Positions 1-10,000 of a stretch of DNA of 64,000 nt are shown here, piece after piece; the first letter of the stretch is position 1, and each line of letters starts with the position of its first letter. The notes under the pieces were generated by a model. It searched no databases and was not told where the DNA came from. It was given only the letters and a program-made list of their open reading frames with translations. Both the position numbers and the translations under genes were made by a program. The stretch is from contig OX595998.1 of assembly GCA_951394045.1 (NCBI GenBank), positions 1,612,001 through 1,676,000 on the forward strand, written 5' to 3'. The stretch is from Nitzschia sp. DOCU1 (lineage: Eukaryota > Bacillariophyta > Bacillariophyceae > Bacillariales > Bacillariaceae).

Positions 1-20
1 GCCACCTCAATCCTGTTCTT

Positions 21-36
21 AGTAGAAGCTTCTACT
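21..36. repeat. 16-bp perfect palindrome just past a stop codon
   Basis: AGTAGAAGCTTCTACT reads identically on both strands and lies immediately 3' of the TGA of the DUF268 gene. It could form a hairpin in the 3' UTR. Any role in 3'-end formation is only a guess. Confidence 0.5.
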
Positions 37-37
37 A

Positions 38-1447
38 TCACGCTATATCTAGCTTCTCGAAAATATATCCCTCATTTTTCATGCTTTTGACGGCCCCACG
101 TTCCAGTCGAGCTCCATGTGCTGTGCCATTGCTCATCCCACCCATTTCCAATACCTTCCAGTTGGTGGTTATCAAGGGCCATCGTTTGGCGCCATAAACT
201 CGGTGCCAGTTGTAAAAAACCATATCCCTTCCCGTCGGAATTCCCAACCACAAAAATGCACCTGGCTTGGTCACACACCAAGCTCGGGCCAAGGCTAGAA
301 TATCACCCCATGGATTCAACGCATCCCCATATCGTCCCAAACCAGAATGTTCTAGCGAAGAATGAGTCACAATACCGTCAAAAGTAAACAACGTTCCATT
401 CAGATACCTGGCACGAAAGGTCTCCGGTGTTTCGGTCTTGATCTGGGGATGTCTAGATTCTATGGAGCCATATTCCAGAGTCGTGACCATGGCTGCTCCG
501 TGATACAAGCACACGCATTCCACCCAAGGGTGTGAACTCCCAATGACTAGGACCGATTTGCCCTTCATATCGATCCTAGCCAGAGAATCTCTCAAGCGGT
601 TCGTTTCTTTCAATCCATAACTTCCTTTGAGTGTGCCTTCTGCCACCTGCTGGATCGACGCGTCAATATCGGCCCTTTCCCACACTGATCCCGTTTTCCA
701 TAATGTCGTTGCTGACTCCCCACCCAAATACGCATCCTTTCGAATTTTTGCCTTTCGAATATGATATGTATGATTTAATGTGTAGAATGGAATCAGTTCA
801 TCTGGAATATTCCTTGGAAAGGTTAAATCGCCTGCATCAATATCTTTCATGCTCAGTATTGTAGGACAATCCACATCCTTTACTTGTACCGTAGGAAAAA
901 GTTGTGATTGTTGCGAATCGGCTGGCAATTGAAACTCTCGGATCCGTTCCATCGAATTCAAAGTGCAAAGCGTTCCACACAAGAGACGAATGCGATCCAG
1001 CCTAGCAAATAACTCTAGCTTCCAGGGGTCGTCTTGGGGTTTGGTCAACGGATCCAGGCCCTTTTTAATGAGTGCCTGGTCTACTTGCTCGATCGTCATG
1101 GCTTCGACCAGAGAAGGAGTCAATCGACTTGGATCGTCGTTTACGGGAAATGGAGGCGCTGTTGCCGCACTGGAAATTGTATTATTGGTTGCAGCAATAA
1201 CCCCACCCTGTTGCATATCCCAGGAGGAGGACAAAGATGATACGAACGTGACCAATCCTTCGGATTCTTTACAACAAGCCAACACCGCCATCGTCGCCAC
1301 AAGGAGTACCAGTGCAGCGTGCCGTTGTCGCCCTAGCTTTCCTGGCCACGACAAGAGCCAATCCGTAGCATTCTCGGTTTCCTCGTTGCCAGAATCTTGC
1401 CTTAGTCTTCGTCGTAATAGCCTGTTTTTTCGTGAATTCAATTTCAT
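38..1447 (-). CDS. DUF268-family putative type II membrane protein
   Basis: A 469-residue ORF with an ATG at 1447 and TGA at 38-40. A basic N-terminus (several RR pairs in residues 6-17) is followed by a short hydrophobic segment near residues 44-58, so the protein is probably a signal-anchored, lumen-facing endomembrane protein. The C-terminal half, residues ~290-450, matches my memory of DUF268, a family of unknown function first described in nematodes and common in algae. It shows a Rossmann-like start (VLVIGSSHPWVE), the block SSLEHSGLGRYGD, then NPWGDILALARAW and WLGIPTG. The beta-alpha-beta pattern with an acidic strand end (TTLEYG) resembles an SAM-methyltransferase fold, but no activity is established. 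The minus-strand coiled-coil gene ends 336 bp upstream, so the two are separate units. Family call fairly sure; function unknown. Confidence 0.8.
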   Translation of the reverse strand: MKLNSRKNRLLRRRLRQDSGNEETENATDWLLSWPGKLGRQRHAALVLLVATMAVLACCKESEGLVTFVSSLSSSWDMQQGGVIAATNNTISSAATAPPFPVNDDPSRLTPSLVEAMTIEQVDQALIKKGLDPLTKPQDDPWKLELFARLDRIRLLCGTLCTLNSMERIREFQLPADSQQSQLFPTVQVKDVDCPTILSMKDIDAGDLTFPRNIPDELIPFYTLNHTYHIRKAKIRKDAYLGGESATTLWKTGSVWERADIDASIQQVAEGTLKGSYGLKETNRLRDSLARIDMKGKSVLVIGSSHPWVECVCLYHGAAMVTTLEYGSIESRHPQIKTETPETFRARYLNGTLFTFDGIVTHSSLEHSGLGRYGDALNPWGDILALARAWCVTKPGAFLWLGIPTGRDMVFYNWHRVYGAKRWPLITTNWKVLEMGGMSNGTAHGARLERGAVKSMKNEGYIFEKLDIA

Positions 1448-1783
1448 TGCTACTTCTCACACAAAGAAATGTTAGTGTTGAGTGGGAAGGGCTTCTCGTG
1501 AAGGAGGGCCATCGACCGCGGAGTTTATTGGCACGCTGGGGAGCTTCGGCTTGTACAAAATGTCGGACGCCGAACGCGCGATTTAAATACACGACTGTGA
1601 AGAATGAGCTAGCTAACCAATAGAGAGTGCTACTAGCCTGGTCCCAGATCAATGCACTACGATACCGGTAATATTACTACGTTCATGAAGGTGTCATGGT
1701 CGATCTTGTTCACGGTTTCGACGCTGGTAAAAGTGCACTACGAAGAGTGGGTGCTCAACCAGGGAAGCTACTATTGAGCCAGA
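1448..1783. other. Intergenic: DUF268 upstream region
   Basis: This 336-bp stretch lies between two minus-strand genes. It holds the 5' flank of the DUF268 gene and the 3' UTR of the coiled-coil gene. Short overlapping ORFs have no recognisable content. No promoter motif could be defined. Confidence 0.4.
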
Positions 1784-4096
1784 TCAAATCCCAAACACTG
1801 TGGAATGGAGTTCGTGGATACAATCAGATTGCTTCTTCTCCACTTCGAGCAACTGCTTCTTCAGATCGTTCCGATTCTGCTCCAGCTCAAATAGGTACAC
1901 CTCAAGTTTCTCTTTCTCCTTTGCTAGTTGGGCAATGGCGTTCTGGGCTGCGTGATGCTGATCTTTCAGGCAAGCCATTTCCACCTCCAGGTAAGAAAAT
2001 TGACAAAGATTCTGATCCATGGATTGATGTAGGCGGTTGTTTTCTTCGGTGAGACTTGCATTTAATTGTCGGAGGCTGTGCACGTCCGTCTCGAGCTTTC
2101 TTTCATGAATCTGCAAACTTTCGAAGTCTGCCTCAAGCTTGTGGTATAGCGACTGAAGCTGTTCTTCCCTCGTGGCTTGCTCGAGAAATCGATCCTGAAG
2201 TTGTGCATTGGCTGAAGCCAAACGATCGACGTCGGCTCGGAGATTCGCACTACTTGCCAAGTGCCTAGTTGTCATTTGAATACTTTCTTGGCGGAGCGCC
2301 TCGAGTTGATCTCGGAAAGTAGAGGCTTCTTGGTGGCATCGTTCCTTGTCAGTCATGGCTTTCCCGAGTTCTTGTTCCGTCTTTCGAACGTTTTCAACTG
2401 CTGTAGCCAAATCTTGCCGTAAGCGAGAGTTATCAGAGAGAAGAGCGGCAATTTTGACTTCGTGTGCTCCCAATGAGACATGGACAGCCCGATGAAGTTC
2501 AACCAAGAATTCCTTCTCCACTTCCAACTTGTGTAATTGTGAAACAGTACGAGCATTTACTTCCTCGAGGCGTTCATATCGACTCTTCCAATCCCATGCT
2601 TCTTCACCATTGCGTTGTCGGGCTTTGCGCAGCCCATCCACCTCCTTGCGAAGTTCGGGGGACATTGAGCCAGTCTGACAAAGATCCCTTCCTTCCACAT
2701 TTGATCGACGGTGTGCGCTCCCTTCAATTTTGCCCGAAACGATTTCATTAACTGCATTCATTTCACTAAGCTCATTTGTCGGTGTGTACTTTAACGCTTG
2801 ACATGCCCTTAATTCGTCCAGAAGGGAATCGATCCATGCTTTGGCTTGTGACATCTCGTCGCGAGCCATTATCATCTTGTCCCGGTATTCATGCAGCCGA
2901 CTTTGAAGAGCGTTTTGAATTTCCGAGGAGTTCTCCTTTGCAGCTGTCAATTCTTCTTCAAGGTCAACAATTCGTGTCTTGTAATCGTCCAATGAATCTT
3001 GAAACATTTCATTTTCCCGCTGCAGCTGTCCCAACGAGGTATTCTGAAACTTTGAAAGCTCATCTTGAAGTGTTCGAAGCTTTTGAGCGGCTCCTACCAA
3101 CCGACTTCGAAAGAATTCACGCTCATTTTCGTCGGAGACTCCAAGGACGTGCTGGCTAGTCGTCAGAACTTGTAAGGGAGACTCTGGGGGCGAAGTGGTG
3201 GCGTCACCTTCGAACAATGCGATGAATTCTTCTGTCATTTCTTCGCAGACTTTGGCTGATACTACTCGAGGATTCGGTGTGACTTTGTTGCCGAACCGCT
3301 GGCCAAAAGGCAGAGTCGTTTGCGATACCACGGTGCATGAAGATACTGGCGTTTGAGCGGCGGTGAGTTGTTTGCGGAGCTTGGCATTTTCAACCTTGTA
3401 CTTTTCCAGCTGACTTTGAAGCTGCCAAACTTGGTCTGCGCAAATGTCGATATCCATGGTATGCGTGTTTCTAGACTCATTCCACGCAAACTTTAGCATT
3501 TCAATATGCCGTCTAGCTTCACTCAGCTCCCTTCGTAATTGAGAAGTCTCCTCATCACCTTCAACTGCTTGACCTTGTTTTGTTTCAGCCATCTTCTTCT
3601 TCTTTTCTAAAAGCGGATACTTTTCTCTTTCAATGTGATGGATCTGTTGTTGCTGGTAGCACTTTAGTACGGTTGACCGTTCATTATCCTCCTGGAGCGA
3701 AAGGATATCTGGCGTATGGTGAGAATCTTGAAGCAGCTTTGGGGTTGGAGATGACGATGACCAAGAAACGTCGCTATCAACTAAATGTCCAAACTTGGGC
3801 GACTCTTCTTGAAGTTCGTTAATATCAGATGTTTCCCATTCATAGAGACGGTTCGTCGGCGAGTCAGGAAGCGATCCGAATGAATCGGTACTCGAGCTTG
3901 TTATCCTCCTTATAAACGGGCTGTTATCAGCCTGGTAGGAGACATCATTCGAACTACCGACGCTAGTGGACTCATCTTCCATCTCCAGAAATACCTGGTC
4001 CTTTGTCAAGTCAAGCGTAGGCTGCGATACCTGTATCTTCACCTGTGGTGAACGGCGGTGCTGGACTTTGGCGATGGGATCGCAATGACAATCCAT
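1784..4096 (-). CDS. Coiled-coil protein with disordered Ser-rich N-terminus
   Basis: A 770-residue ORF, ATG at 4096 and TGA at 1784. I recognise no named family. Residues 1-~180 are Ser/Asp/Pro-rich and probably disordered, with basophilic phosphosite-like motifs (HRRSPQ, FIRRITSS). From ~185 to the end the protein is almost continuous coiled coil, with repeated Leu/Glu/Lys/Gln heptads and short breaks near 250-290 and 460-490. There are no Walker, motor or membrane motifs, so it is not SMC, myosin or kinesin. A scaffold or structural role at a cytoskeletal or membrane site is the likeliest inference. Its layout (phosphorylatable disordered head, long coil) matches the 740-aa protein at 12110-14332, and a giant coiled-coil protein follows at 16179. 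Coding is well supported by length and composition; function is not. Confidence 0.75.
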   Translation of the reverse strand: MDCHCDPIAKVQHRRSPQVKIQVSQPTLDLTKDQVFLEMEDESTSVGSSNDVSYQADNSPFIRRITSSSTDSFGSLPDSPTNRLYEWETSDINELQEESPKFGHLVDSDVSWSSSSPTPKLLQDSHHTPDILSLQEDNERSTVLKCYQQQQIHHIEREKYPLLEKKKKMAETKQGQAVEGDEETSQLRRELSEARRHIEMLKFAWNESRNTHTMDIDICADQVWQLQSQLEKYKVENAKLRKQLTAAQTPVSSCTVVSQTTLPFGQRFGNKVTPNPRVVSAKVCEEMTEEFIALFEGDATTSPPESPLQVLTTSQHVLGVSDENEREFFRSRLVGAAQKLRTLQDELSKFQNTSLGQLQRENEMFQDSLDDYKTRIVDLEEELTAAKENSSEIQNALQSRLHEYRDKMIMARDEMSQAKAWIDSLLDELRACQALKYTPTNELSEMNAVNEIVSGKIEGSAHRRSNVEGRDLCQTGSMSPELRKEVDGLRKARQRNGEEAWDWKSRYERLEEVNARTVSQLHKLEVEKEFLVELHRAVHVSLGAHEVKIAALLSDNSRLRQDLATAVENVRKTEQELGKAMTDKERCHQEASTFRDQLEALRQESIQMTTRHLASSANLRADVDRLASANAQLQDRFLEQATREEQLQSLYHKLEADFESLQIHERKLETDVHSLRQLNASLTEENNRLHQSMDQNLCQFSYLEVEMACLKDQHHAAQNAIAQLAKEKEKLEVYLFELEQNRNDLKKQLLEVEKKQSDCIHELHSTVFGI

Positions 4097-4688
4097 GGTG
4101 ATCTCAGGTGACGACGAGACTCCCTGAAAACCTGTTATAATGACGTTTGGAGATTCAAATGAACCCGATTCTCTTATTCCTGACGTGATAGATGTTCAAA
4201 GATCCTTTCTAGTAGGGTGCCATTGTCAGAAGCAAAAAGGATGTGATGGGTGGTTCGGGGCGAAGAAATCGTTGATTTTAAAAAACTTAGCCACAAAATC
4301 GCGATGAAAATTATTATTGCCCTCCATCCGACGAAGTAGCGTGGTCGCCGAATAATTCATTGGATATACAATACTGTATATATATATTCTAATCTATATC
4401 TATATTCTAATCCCAGACGTGGATGTCGTAGGAGTCATACGCGAGCGCAGAGATGACTTCTTCGATCAGTCGGAGTTTTGGTTAGCAAAACACGTCCATG
4501 ACAACACAACGGGGGGATTTGGTTTTTCGATCGTCATCTGGGGTCTCGGTCAAAACTTGCTTCATCCTATCTCGTTGAGCGCCTGGTGGTAGTATTGAAG
4601 GTTGTTGCCAAAACACCCGCCCCAGGAAACGAAGAAATCCGGTCGGGAGGCACCAAGAGATTAGACAAGTTAACTCTCCCTGCTAAGT
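4097..4688. other. Intergenic with AT-rich short repeats
   Basis: This 592-bp gap contains an AT-rich tract (about 4362-4412) with the 12-mer TATATTCTAATC at 4383-4394 and again at 4401-4412, an 18-bp period. No gene or RNA was recognised. It holds the 5' flank of the coiled-coil gene and the 3' UTR of the DUF6824 gene, both on the minus strand. Confidence 0.45.
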
Positions 4689-6389
4689 TTACCGACTGGC
4701 CTTCTCCTCATTCTGACTCTCGCGTTTAGAGGGGATGGTCGTGTCGCCCCCTTGTCGGTGGTCCTCTGGAGGAATGCCAGCACCAGCCATGATGACGGCG
4801 CTATCATCAGAAGACGAAGGAAGAGGTGCACGCAATAGTTGGATCAGCTCGTCGCTTCGCTGTCGACGCTGTCCTGGGACTACAGCTGCCGCATTCGAGG
4901 AAATTGGGGATGGCATCACCCTTTGTGGGGAAGCATCGTTCGAAAATACACGAGCAGTCGAAGTGCTGCCGCCACGAAAGATATTCATTGTTTCTTGCTG
5001 AGTATAATGCTGGTAGGACCACCATTGTGGTGGCAGCGACGAAGAAACAGTCATTGTTGATGTTCTTGTCCGCATTTCGTAAATGTCCACGGTCGGCGGG
5101 TACAAAACATTAGTAGAATGGGTCTGTTGGTTCGAACCGTCGAAAAAAATAGGAGCACTGTGAGAAGAAAAAGCATCGCGGTGGTGTAAAGGAATGTTTC
5201 CTTGCACCAATGTTGGTGATGAGGCGGGAGGAGGTGGAGGGAATGATGGGAAACCTGCTGGTGCTGCTGCTCCTTCTCCTGGTACCTGGACACTCACAAG
5301 CTGCTGATAATGAGCTTGCAACGACGACGATAATACCGGACCACCATTTGGCACTTCTTCCTCCTGCTTCTCGAGTTCTTTGAGTTTCCTCCGTTGCTTT
5401 CGAATTTCCGACTTTGATTGGGAACTGGAACGATATTGGTGATGTAACAGGTCTCTTATGATGTATCCAATCTTTTCCCGCGCTGCATGATCCGAGACTT
5501 CCCAGTATCTTCCGGCCTTGAGCATGACAAAAGCACCTGCTGGTGTAGCCCCCTTCACCGTTTCAATGAGATTTGTGACGACCTTAGTCTTATCCGAGCG
5601 GGTTTGGGCGTTTGTGTACCTTGGAAGCATGGTGCTGGCTAGTACACGGAGTCTTTGGTTGCCAACTGTGTTATTGTGACTTGGGCCTTTTCCAATCACA
5701 ACAGTATATGGGTTGGGTTCAAAGTCGAGTGGGAGAGGCGTTCTGTTGGGGGGGGTGGCCTTCCCATCGGATTTGTCGTCGGCGGTTCTGGCATTATCAT
5801 GTCGTTGTGCCACAGATTCAGAAGCAACAACATTGCTCGTCGATTCTTGAGATTCCCCGGCACTTGATATGGCCTTGTCGGGCGAGCTGTCTTGTCGCCA
5901 TTCCTCTCGTCGTCTTCCTCTTGAAGACGACATTTTCTTGGCTGTTGGTGGAGTCTCCGTCCTCGGCCGTTTGTTCGAAGAAACACGACCGGCTTGTTCA
6001 TTGACGTACATGATACTACTACTGGTACCTGCTGTTCTGCTGTCGTCTTCTTCCTCCGTCCTCTGAGCCCAGGCTGCATTCGGTTTCTTTTTTGCTGGTC
6101 GTCTGCTGCCGATGATGGTGTGGCTAGCAGCAGCGGAAGCATCTCGTCCTCCATCATTTAAAAAAGTCCCTTCTTGCCCGCCTCCTCGTCGTCCTGAAAA
6201 GGACGATTTCGAAGATGCCGTCCTCCTAGTAGTAGTACTAGCGGACGGGTCCAAAGTGGACATTGCTCCAGGGAAATCGAGTTGCCCCAATGGGTGCTGG
6301 TGGCAGTGCTCATCATTTGCATTGCCTGTCGAACCATCATCGTCATTCCTTGAATTACTGGTATCATCGCCAGAGACCTTCTTGCCCAT
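4689..6389 (-). CDS. DUF6824-domain protein (diatom-type)
   Basis: The call uses the ATG at 6389 (context GACATGG), giving 566 residues; the open frame reaches a GTG at 6428 but no earlier ATG. The only ordered region is residues ~225-320. It begins NPYTVVIGKGPSHNNTVGN and continues with a basic block (TRSDKTKVVTNLIETVKG), then GRYWEVSDHAAREKIGYIIRDLL. This follows the layout I know for DUF6824 (start with a G-K/R-G motif, an HxGN-like turn, a W-E-V/E-x-D strand and a closing helix), a domain abundant in diatoms and thought by some to be DNA-binding; that role is unproven. A basic linker (KQRRKLKELEKQ) follows. Flanks are Ser/Thr/Gln/Pro-rich and disordered, with polyproline near residues 390-400. 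A nuclear regulatory role is inference. Confidence 0.8.
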   Translation of the reverse strand: MGKKVSGDDTSNSRNDDDGSTGNANDEHCHQHPLGQLDFPGAMSTLDPSASTTTRRTASSKSSFSGRRGGGQEGTFLNDGGRDASAAASHTIIGSRRPAKKKPNAAWAQRTEEEDDSRTAGTSSSIMYVNEQAGRVSSNKRPRTETPPTAKKMSSSRGRRREEWRQDSSPDKAISSAGESQESTSNVVASESVAQRHDNARTADDKSDGKATPPNRTPLPLDFEPNPYTVVIGKGPSHNNTVGNQRLRVLASTMLPRYTNAQTRSDKTKVVTNLIETVKGATPAGAFVMLKAGRYWEVSDHAAREKIGYIIRDLLHHQYRSSSQSKSEIRKQRRKLKELEKQEEEVPNGGPVLSSSLQAHYQQLVSVQVPGEGAAAPAGFPSFPPPPPASSPTLVQGNIPLHHRDAFSSHSAPIFFDGSNQQTHSTNVLYPPTVDIYEMRTRTSTMTVSSSLPPQWWSYQHYTQQETMNIFRGGSTSTARVFSNDASPQRVMPSPISSNAAAVVPGQRRQRSDELIQLLRAPLPSSSDDSAVIMAGAGIPPEDHRQGGDTTIPSKRESQNEEKASR

Positions 6390-6890
6390 GTCGATGATTA
6401 AAGACCGGAGTAAAATGTCGACATCCACTCATGCTGCTTTTACGAGATGTGGTCGGCCGTCGTGGATAATTTGTGGTATTTGTGTCGGGAAATCCTATCT
6501 CACGTAATATGATAACGAGCAAGGGGGCACTACCGTATTTCCCTTTTGGTAGGTAAGAAGAGTTCTGCTCTTTCTGGGTCAGTCGAGTGAGACTAGAGTA
6601 GCTTCGATTCCAGCAAAACTCGTTGGCTGGAATATATTGTCCAAGCAGTACAGTACACTGGATTAATATCGTAGAACAAAACATTTGATGATATGCCTAA
6701 ATTACCCCAGTCAACATTTGATGATATGCCTAAATTATTCAGCACCTTCGTTCGGATTGAAGAAGCAAAAGTGTCGTAGAGAGAAACAATGGCCATTTTG
6801 CGCCGAGAGACGCCGATACCACTACCGTAGTTAAATCGGACTGCGCAACTTTCGAGAAGTTTTCTTCTATGACAACTTCCGACGCTGGAT
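6390..6890. other. Intergenic left of the transposon
   Basis: This holds the 5' flank of the DUF6824 gene and a pair of 25-bp direct repeats (listed separately). No ORF with recognisable content. The left inverted terminus of the putative transposon starts at its right edge. Confidence 0.4.
6680..6737. repeat. Tandem 25-bp direct repeat, period 33
   Basis: Two identical 25-bp copies (AACATTTGATGATATGCC then TAAATTA) occupy 6680-6704 and 6713-6737, separated by CCCCAGTC. They lie about 150 bp outside the left end of the putative transposon. They may be a local duplication or protein-binding sites; no function is visible. Confidence 0.8.
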
Positions 6891-6942
6891 TCTATGGTCC
6901 GCACTAACCATATCGCCATCCTAACATTTCTTTAAATACGTG
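6891..6942 (+). repeat. Left terminal inverted repeat
   Basis: The outer 24 bp pair perfectly with 10977-11000 in inverted orientation. The inner part (to ~6942) is an imperfect match to the complement of 10949-10976. Confidence 0.8.
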
Positions 6943-7073
6943 GTCAAATAAATATATAATATTTATTTAGCCAAAAATATTGACTTCTTCGACTTGCAAA
7001 AATGGCACTCCCGTCGTCCGGTCCATCATGCGATCAAATCTGAAAATGCCGCCAAGGATCGCGCGGGATCGAA

Positions 7074-10000
7074 ATGAGAAGATCATTGCAACACTCAAGC
7101 GAGGCAATGAATGTCGGCATTGCATCATCAAAAAGGCTTGGCGTAGTGACCTTTTTTGAAGATAGCTTCAAAACACTATTGACAACACTCCTGCAAAAAA
7201 GGTCTCTACGCCAAAACGTATTGACGATGGTATCACCATCCAAAGTGCTGGCCGACGTCGTCGAGATCGTAAAAAATGATGGCAACATTGTCTCTCTTGA
7301 CCAATGGGCTCCAGATGAGGCATTTGTTCGAGCACTTCGAGACTACAATGAAGAGTACAAATTATTTGATGCTCGCAAATTTAACATTGCCCTCTCAAGA
7401 GCTTTACCGGGAGGTGTTGTTGAACGCCAAACTATTCTTGACGGCAATGGTGTGACGACTGGAATTGCCATGCTCTATGCTAAAAAGAAGATTGCAGTAG
7501 TCAAGAGTGATCCCAAACAAAAGCCTGTTTACTTCTACAAGTTCACTAAAGCTAAAGACTATGAGACATGTCTTCTAGAGACGTCTCGAGAGTTCTTCCA
7601 AGAAGTATGGAATTCAGCCTTGCAGCCCAGACAGCGGGCACTGAAGCGATGTTCCGAACAAATCTCCCAGTCGACAGTAGATCGAAGAAGCCGCCTTGAA
7701 GATACTTCTTTGTCGGAAGAAATATATATAACCTCCAATTCAGTCCACCAAGATCAACAGCCAAAAGTCTTGATTACACCATCAGAAAAGAAACAACGAA
7801 CAATCGGACCGCCGAAGGACTTCGAAGAAGCATTTCAAATGCTTCAAGACGCCTGGACAGACAAATATGGCCTCCCCTTTCCAGTTGAGCATATACAAGT
7901 CTATCCAACAAACAAGAAAAAAGAACCGCAAGGTACCAGTCTGTTGGCTGCGCTTGCAGCAGCGCGACGCACCGACGCCCCTCAAAAAATTGTCGCATCG
8001 TGTCCACCAACGGCACCACCTACAGCAGACGTCACCAGCAGGTCAACAACTACGTCAAATGCAAAACAGATCTTGCGCAATGTCACTGTTGGAACAACAT
8101 TTCAATATGTTGTGAGAGGCGTTCCTGAACTGTATGATGTTGTTCTCAAACGTACCTTGAACACAGCCATGAAGTCGCATCGCTGGCTAAGTGCATTTCA
8201 AAACGTTTTGACCAGGAAGCGGAACAAACCCACTGCAGAAGAGAAGATGTTAGTAGCTGGTTTTGCTGCTGCCAGGCCCTACGTCGCCGGCACTCACATT
8301 GAACACTTATTGGCTATCGGGCGCATTTCTCTTGTATGGGAGGTATCCAGAAAAGCTGGTATTAACTTTCCATGGATGACTGTTGAAAATATTGCAGGCA
8401 GTTCTCCCAAGGAAAGGACGGTTGATTGCTGGGTGACGGATCTAGCGGTAACGCAGGCATTGCTCTTTCGAGATAAAGCAGTTGGAAAGGCAGTATTCGT
8501 GCAATCGGACGGGGGGAACCACGGTCAAGAGGTTCGGCTTGCCATGATATGGGATCATGAAGACACTACAAAGTCGCCCGATGGTTCCACATATCAGTAT
8601 CTCTTGGATACTACCTACACGGGCAAAAACGCAACGCAAGTAACCAAAGGGATGAAAATGTCGTTAGAGGCGCATGGAATACAACTGGTCTATGGTGGGA
8701 CATTTGACTCTGGAGCAGGGACCCCAGAGTCAAATGCCGACGAATTCCGAAGGCAACACTTACTTTCTGTCCGCGGTAAATTTGGCTCCTGTGGTTTGCA
8801 TGATGTCCAATCAACCATCAGGCTACCAATGGAACATTATATGGGCGTCGGCGGCTTGGATAATCGAAATGCGGTGCAATTGCTACACACGGTCTTTGCA
8901 ATGTACGAAATCATTTCTTCGCGACGCGAGAAATTGGTCAAACGCCTGTGGGAAAGCTTGAACCCAGATACTCCGATGGAAAAGCCGCCACCAGAACTCC
9001 TCAAGTCACTGCAGGAACCACTAATCACACGGTGGTGGACGATACCAAAGTTGTCGTGTTTTGTTCAACGCAATACCGACTTCATTACAAATATGGCAAT
9101 CGCAATACACCAAGAAGCCCAAACAAACTCCAAGGAGCACACCATTGCCTCCAATGTCATTTCTCTTATCCGCGAGCCGGAGATTATGGCCGACGTAGCA
9201 TTCCTTGCAGCCCTCAACGTTCTTTACGTGAATCGCTTTATGCGATTTTATCAGGGCACCGATCCCAATATCGGAACGCCGGGTCATCTTTCGGCGCATC
9301 GAGTTGTCGTGTATTTCTTGATGATAAAGTGTCTCGCTGATCTCCAACAGAACTTCCTGACACACCCAAGGTTTGCCGATACCGTTAGATACATTGACAA
9401 GATGAAGCACGAAGCAGACAAGAAGCTGAAAAAGGACTCACTGAAAGCCATGATCTTAAAGATAATTGCACAGGTGCACAAACACAATGCCAGATATCTG
9501 ATATCCACGCATTTTGTCAGGGCAATCTTTACAGAACATGCAGTTGCCAGAGTGGTTGCATCAATCCTATTTTATGGCGACTACAATCATCCGCCGCCTA
9601 CAGGTCAAGTTTTTTCCAAACTTCACGATTGTGAGATTGATCCAAATGAATTCCATGGGTTTGTCAAGACTTACCTGCCTATTGAAAAACTGGGTGAACT
9701 CCGTGGCCATCCAGCTGTTGAATACTGGAAGGCAGAGATTGAAGAAATTGCAACCACAGATCTGGATATTTGGGACCGGGCTAACCCTAGGGCCGAGGCT
9801 ATTCGCAAAAAGGCACTGCTGGAAGAAATTGGTGCTTCGTCATCAACCCAACACAACAATGAAAGAGCTGTGAAGCTTGGTGCCTTGGCGGCCTCCACTG
9901 GCAAGACTGACGGAAGAGTATCCATCTATGTCAAAGCTGCGAATGATTTCTCTACGGAGTATCGCCAGCACCAACAAGAGGATGAGAGTGAGGACAGTGA

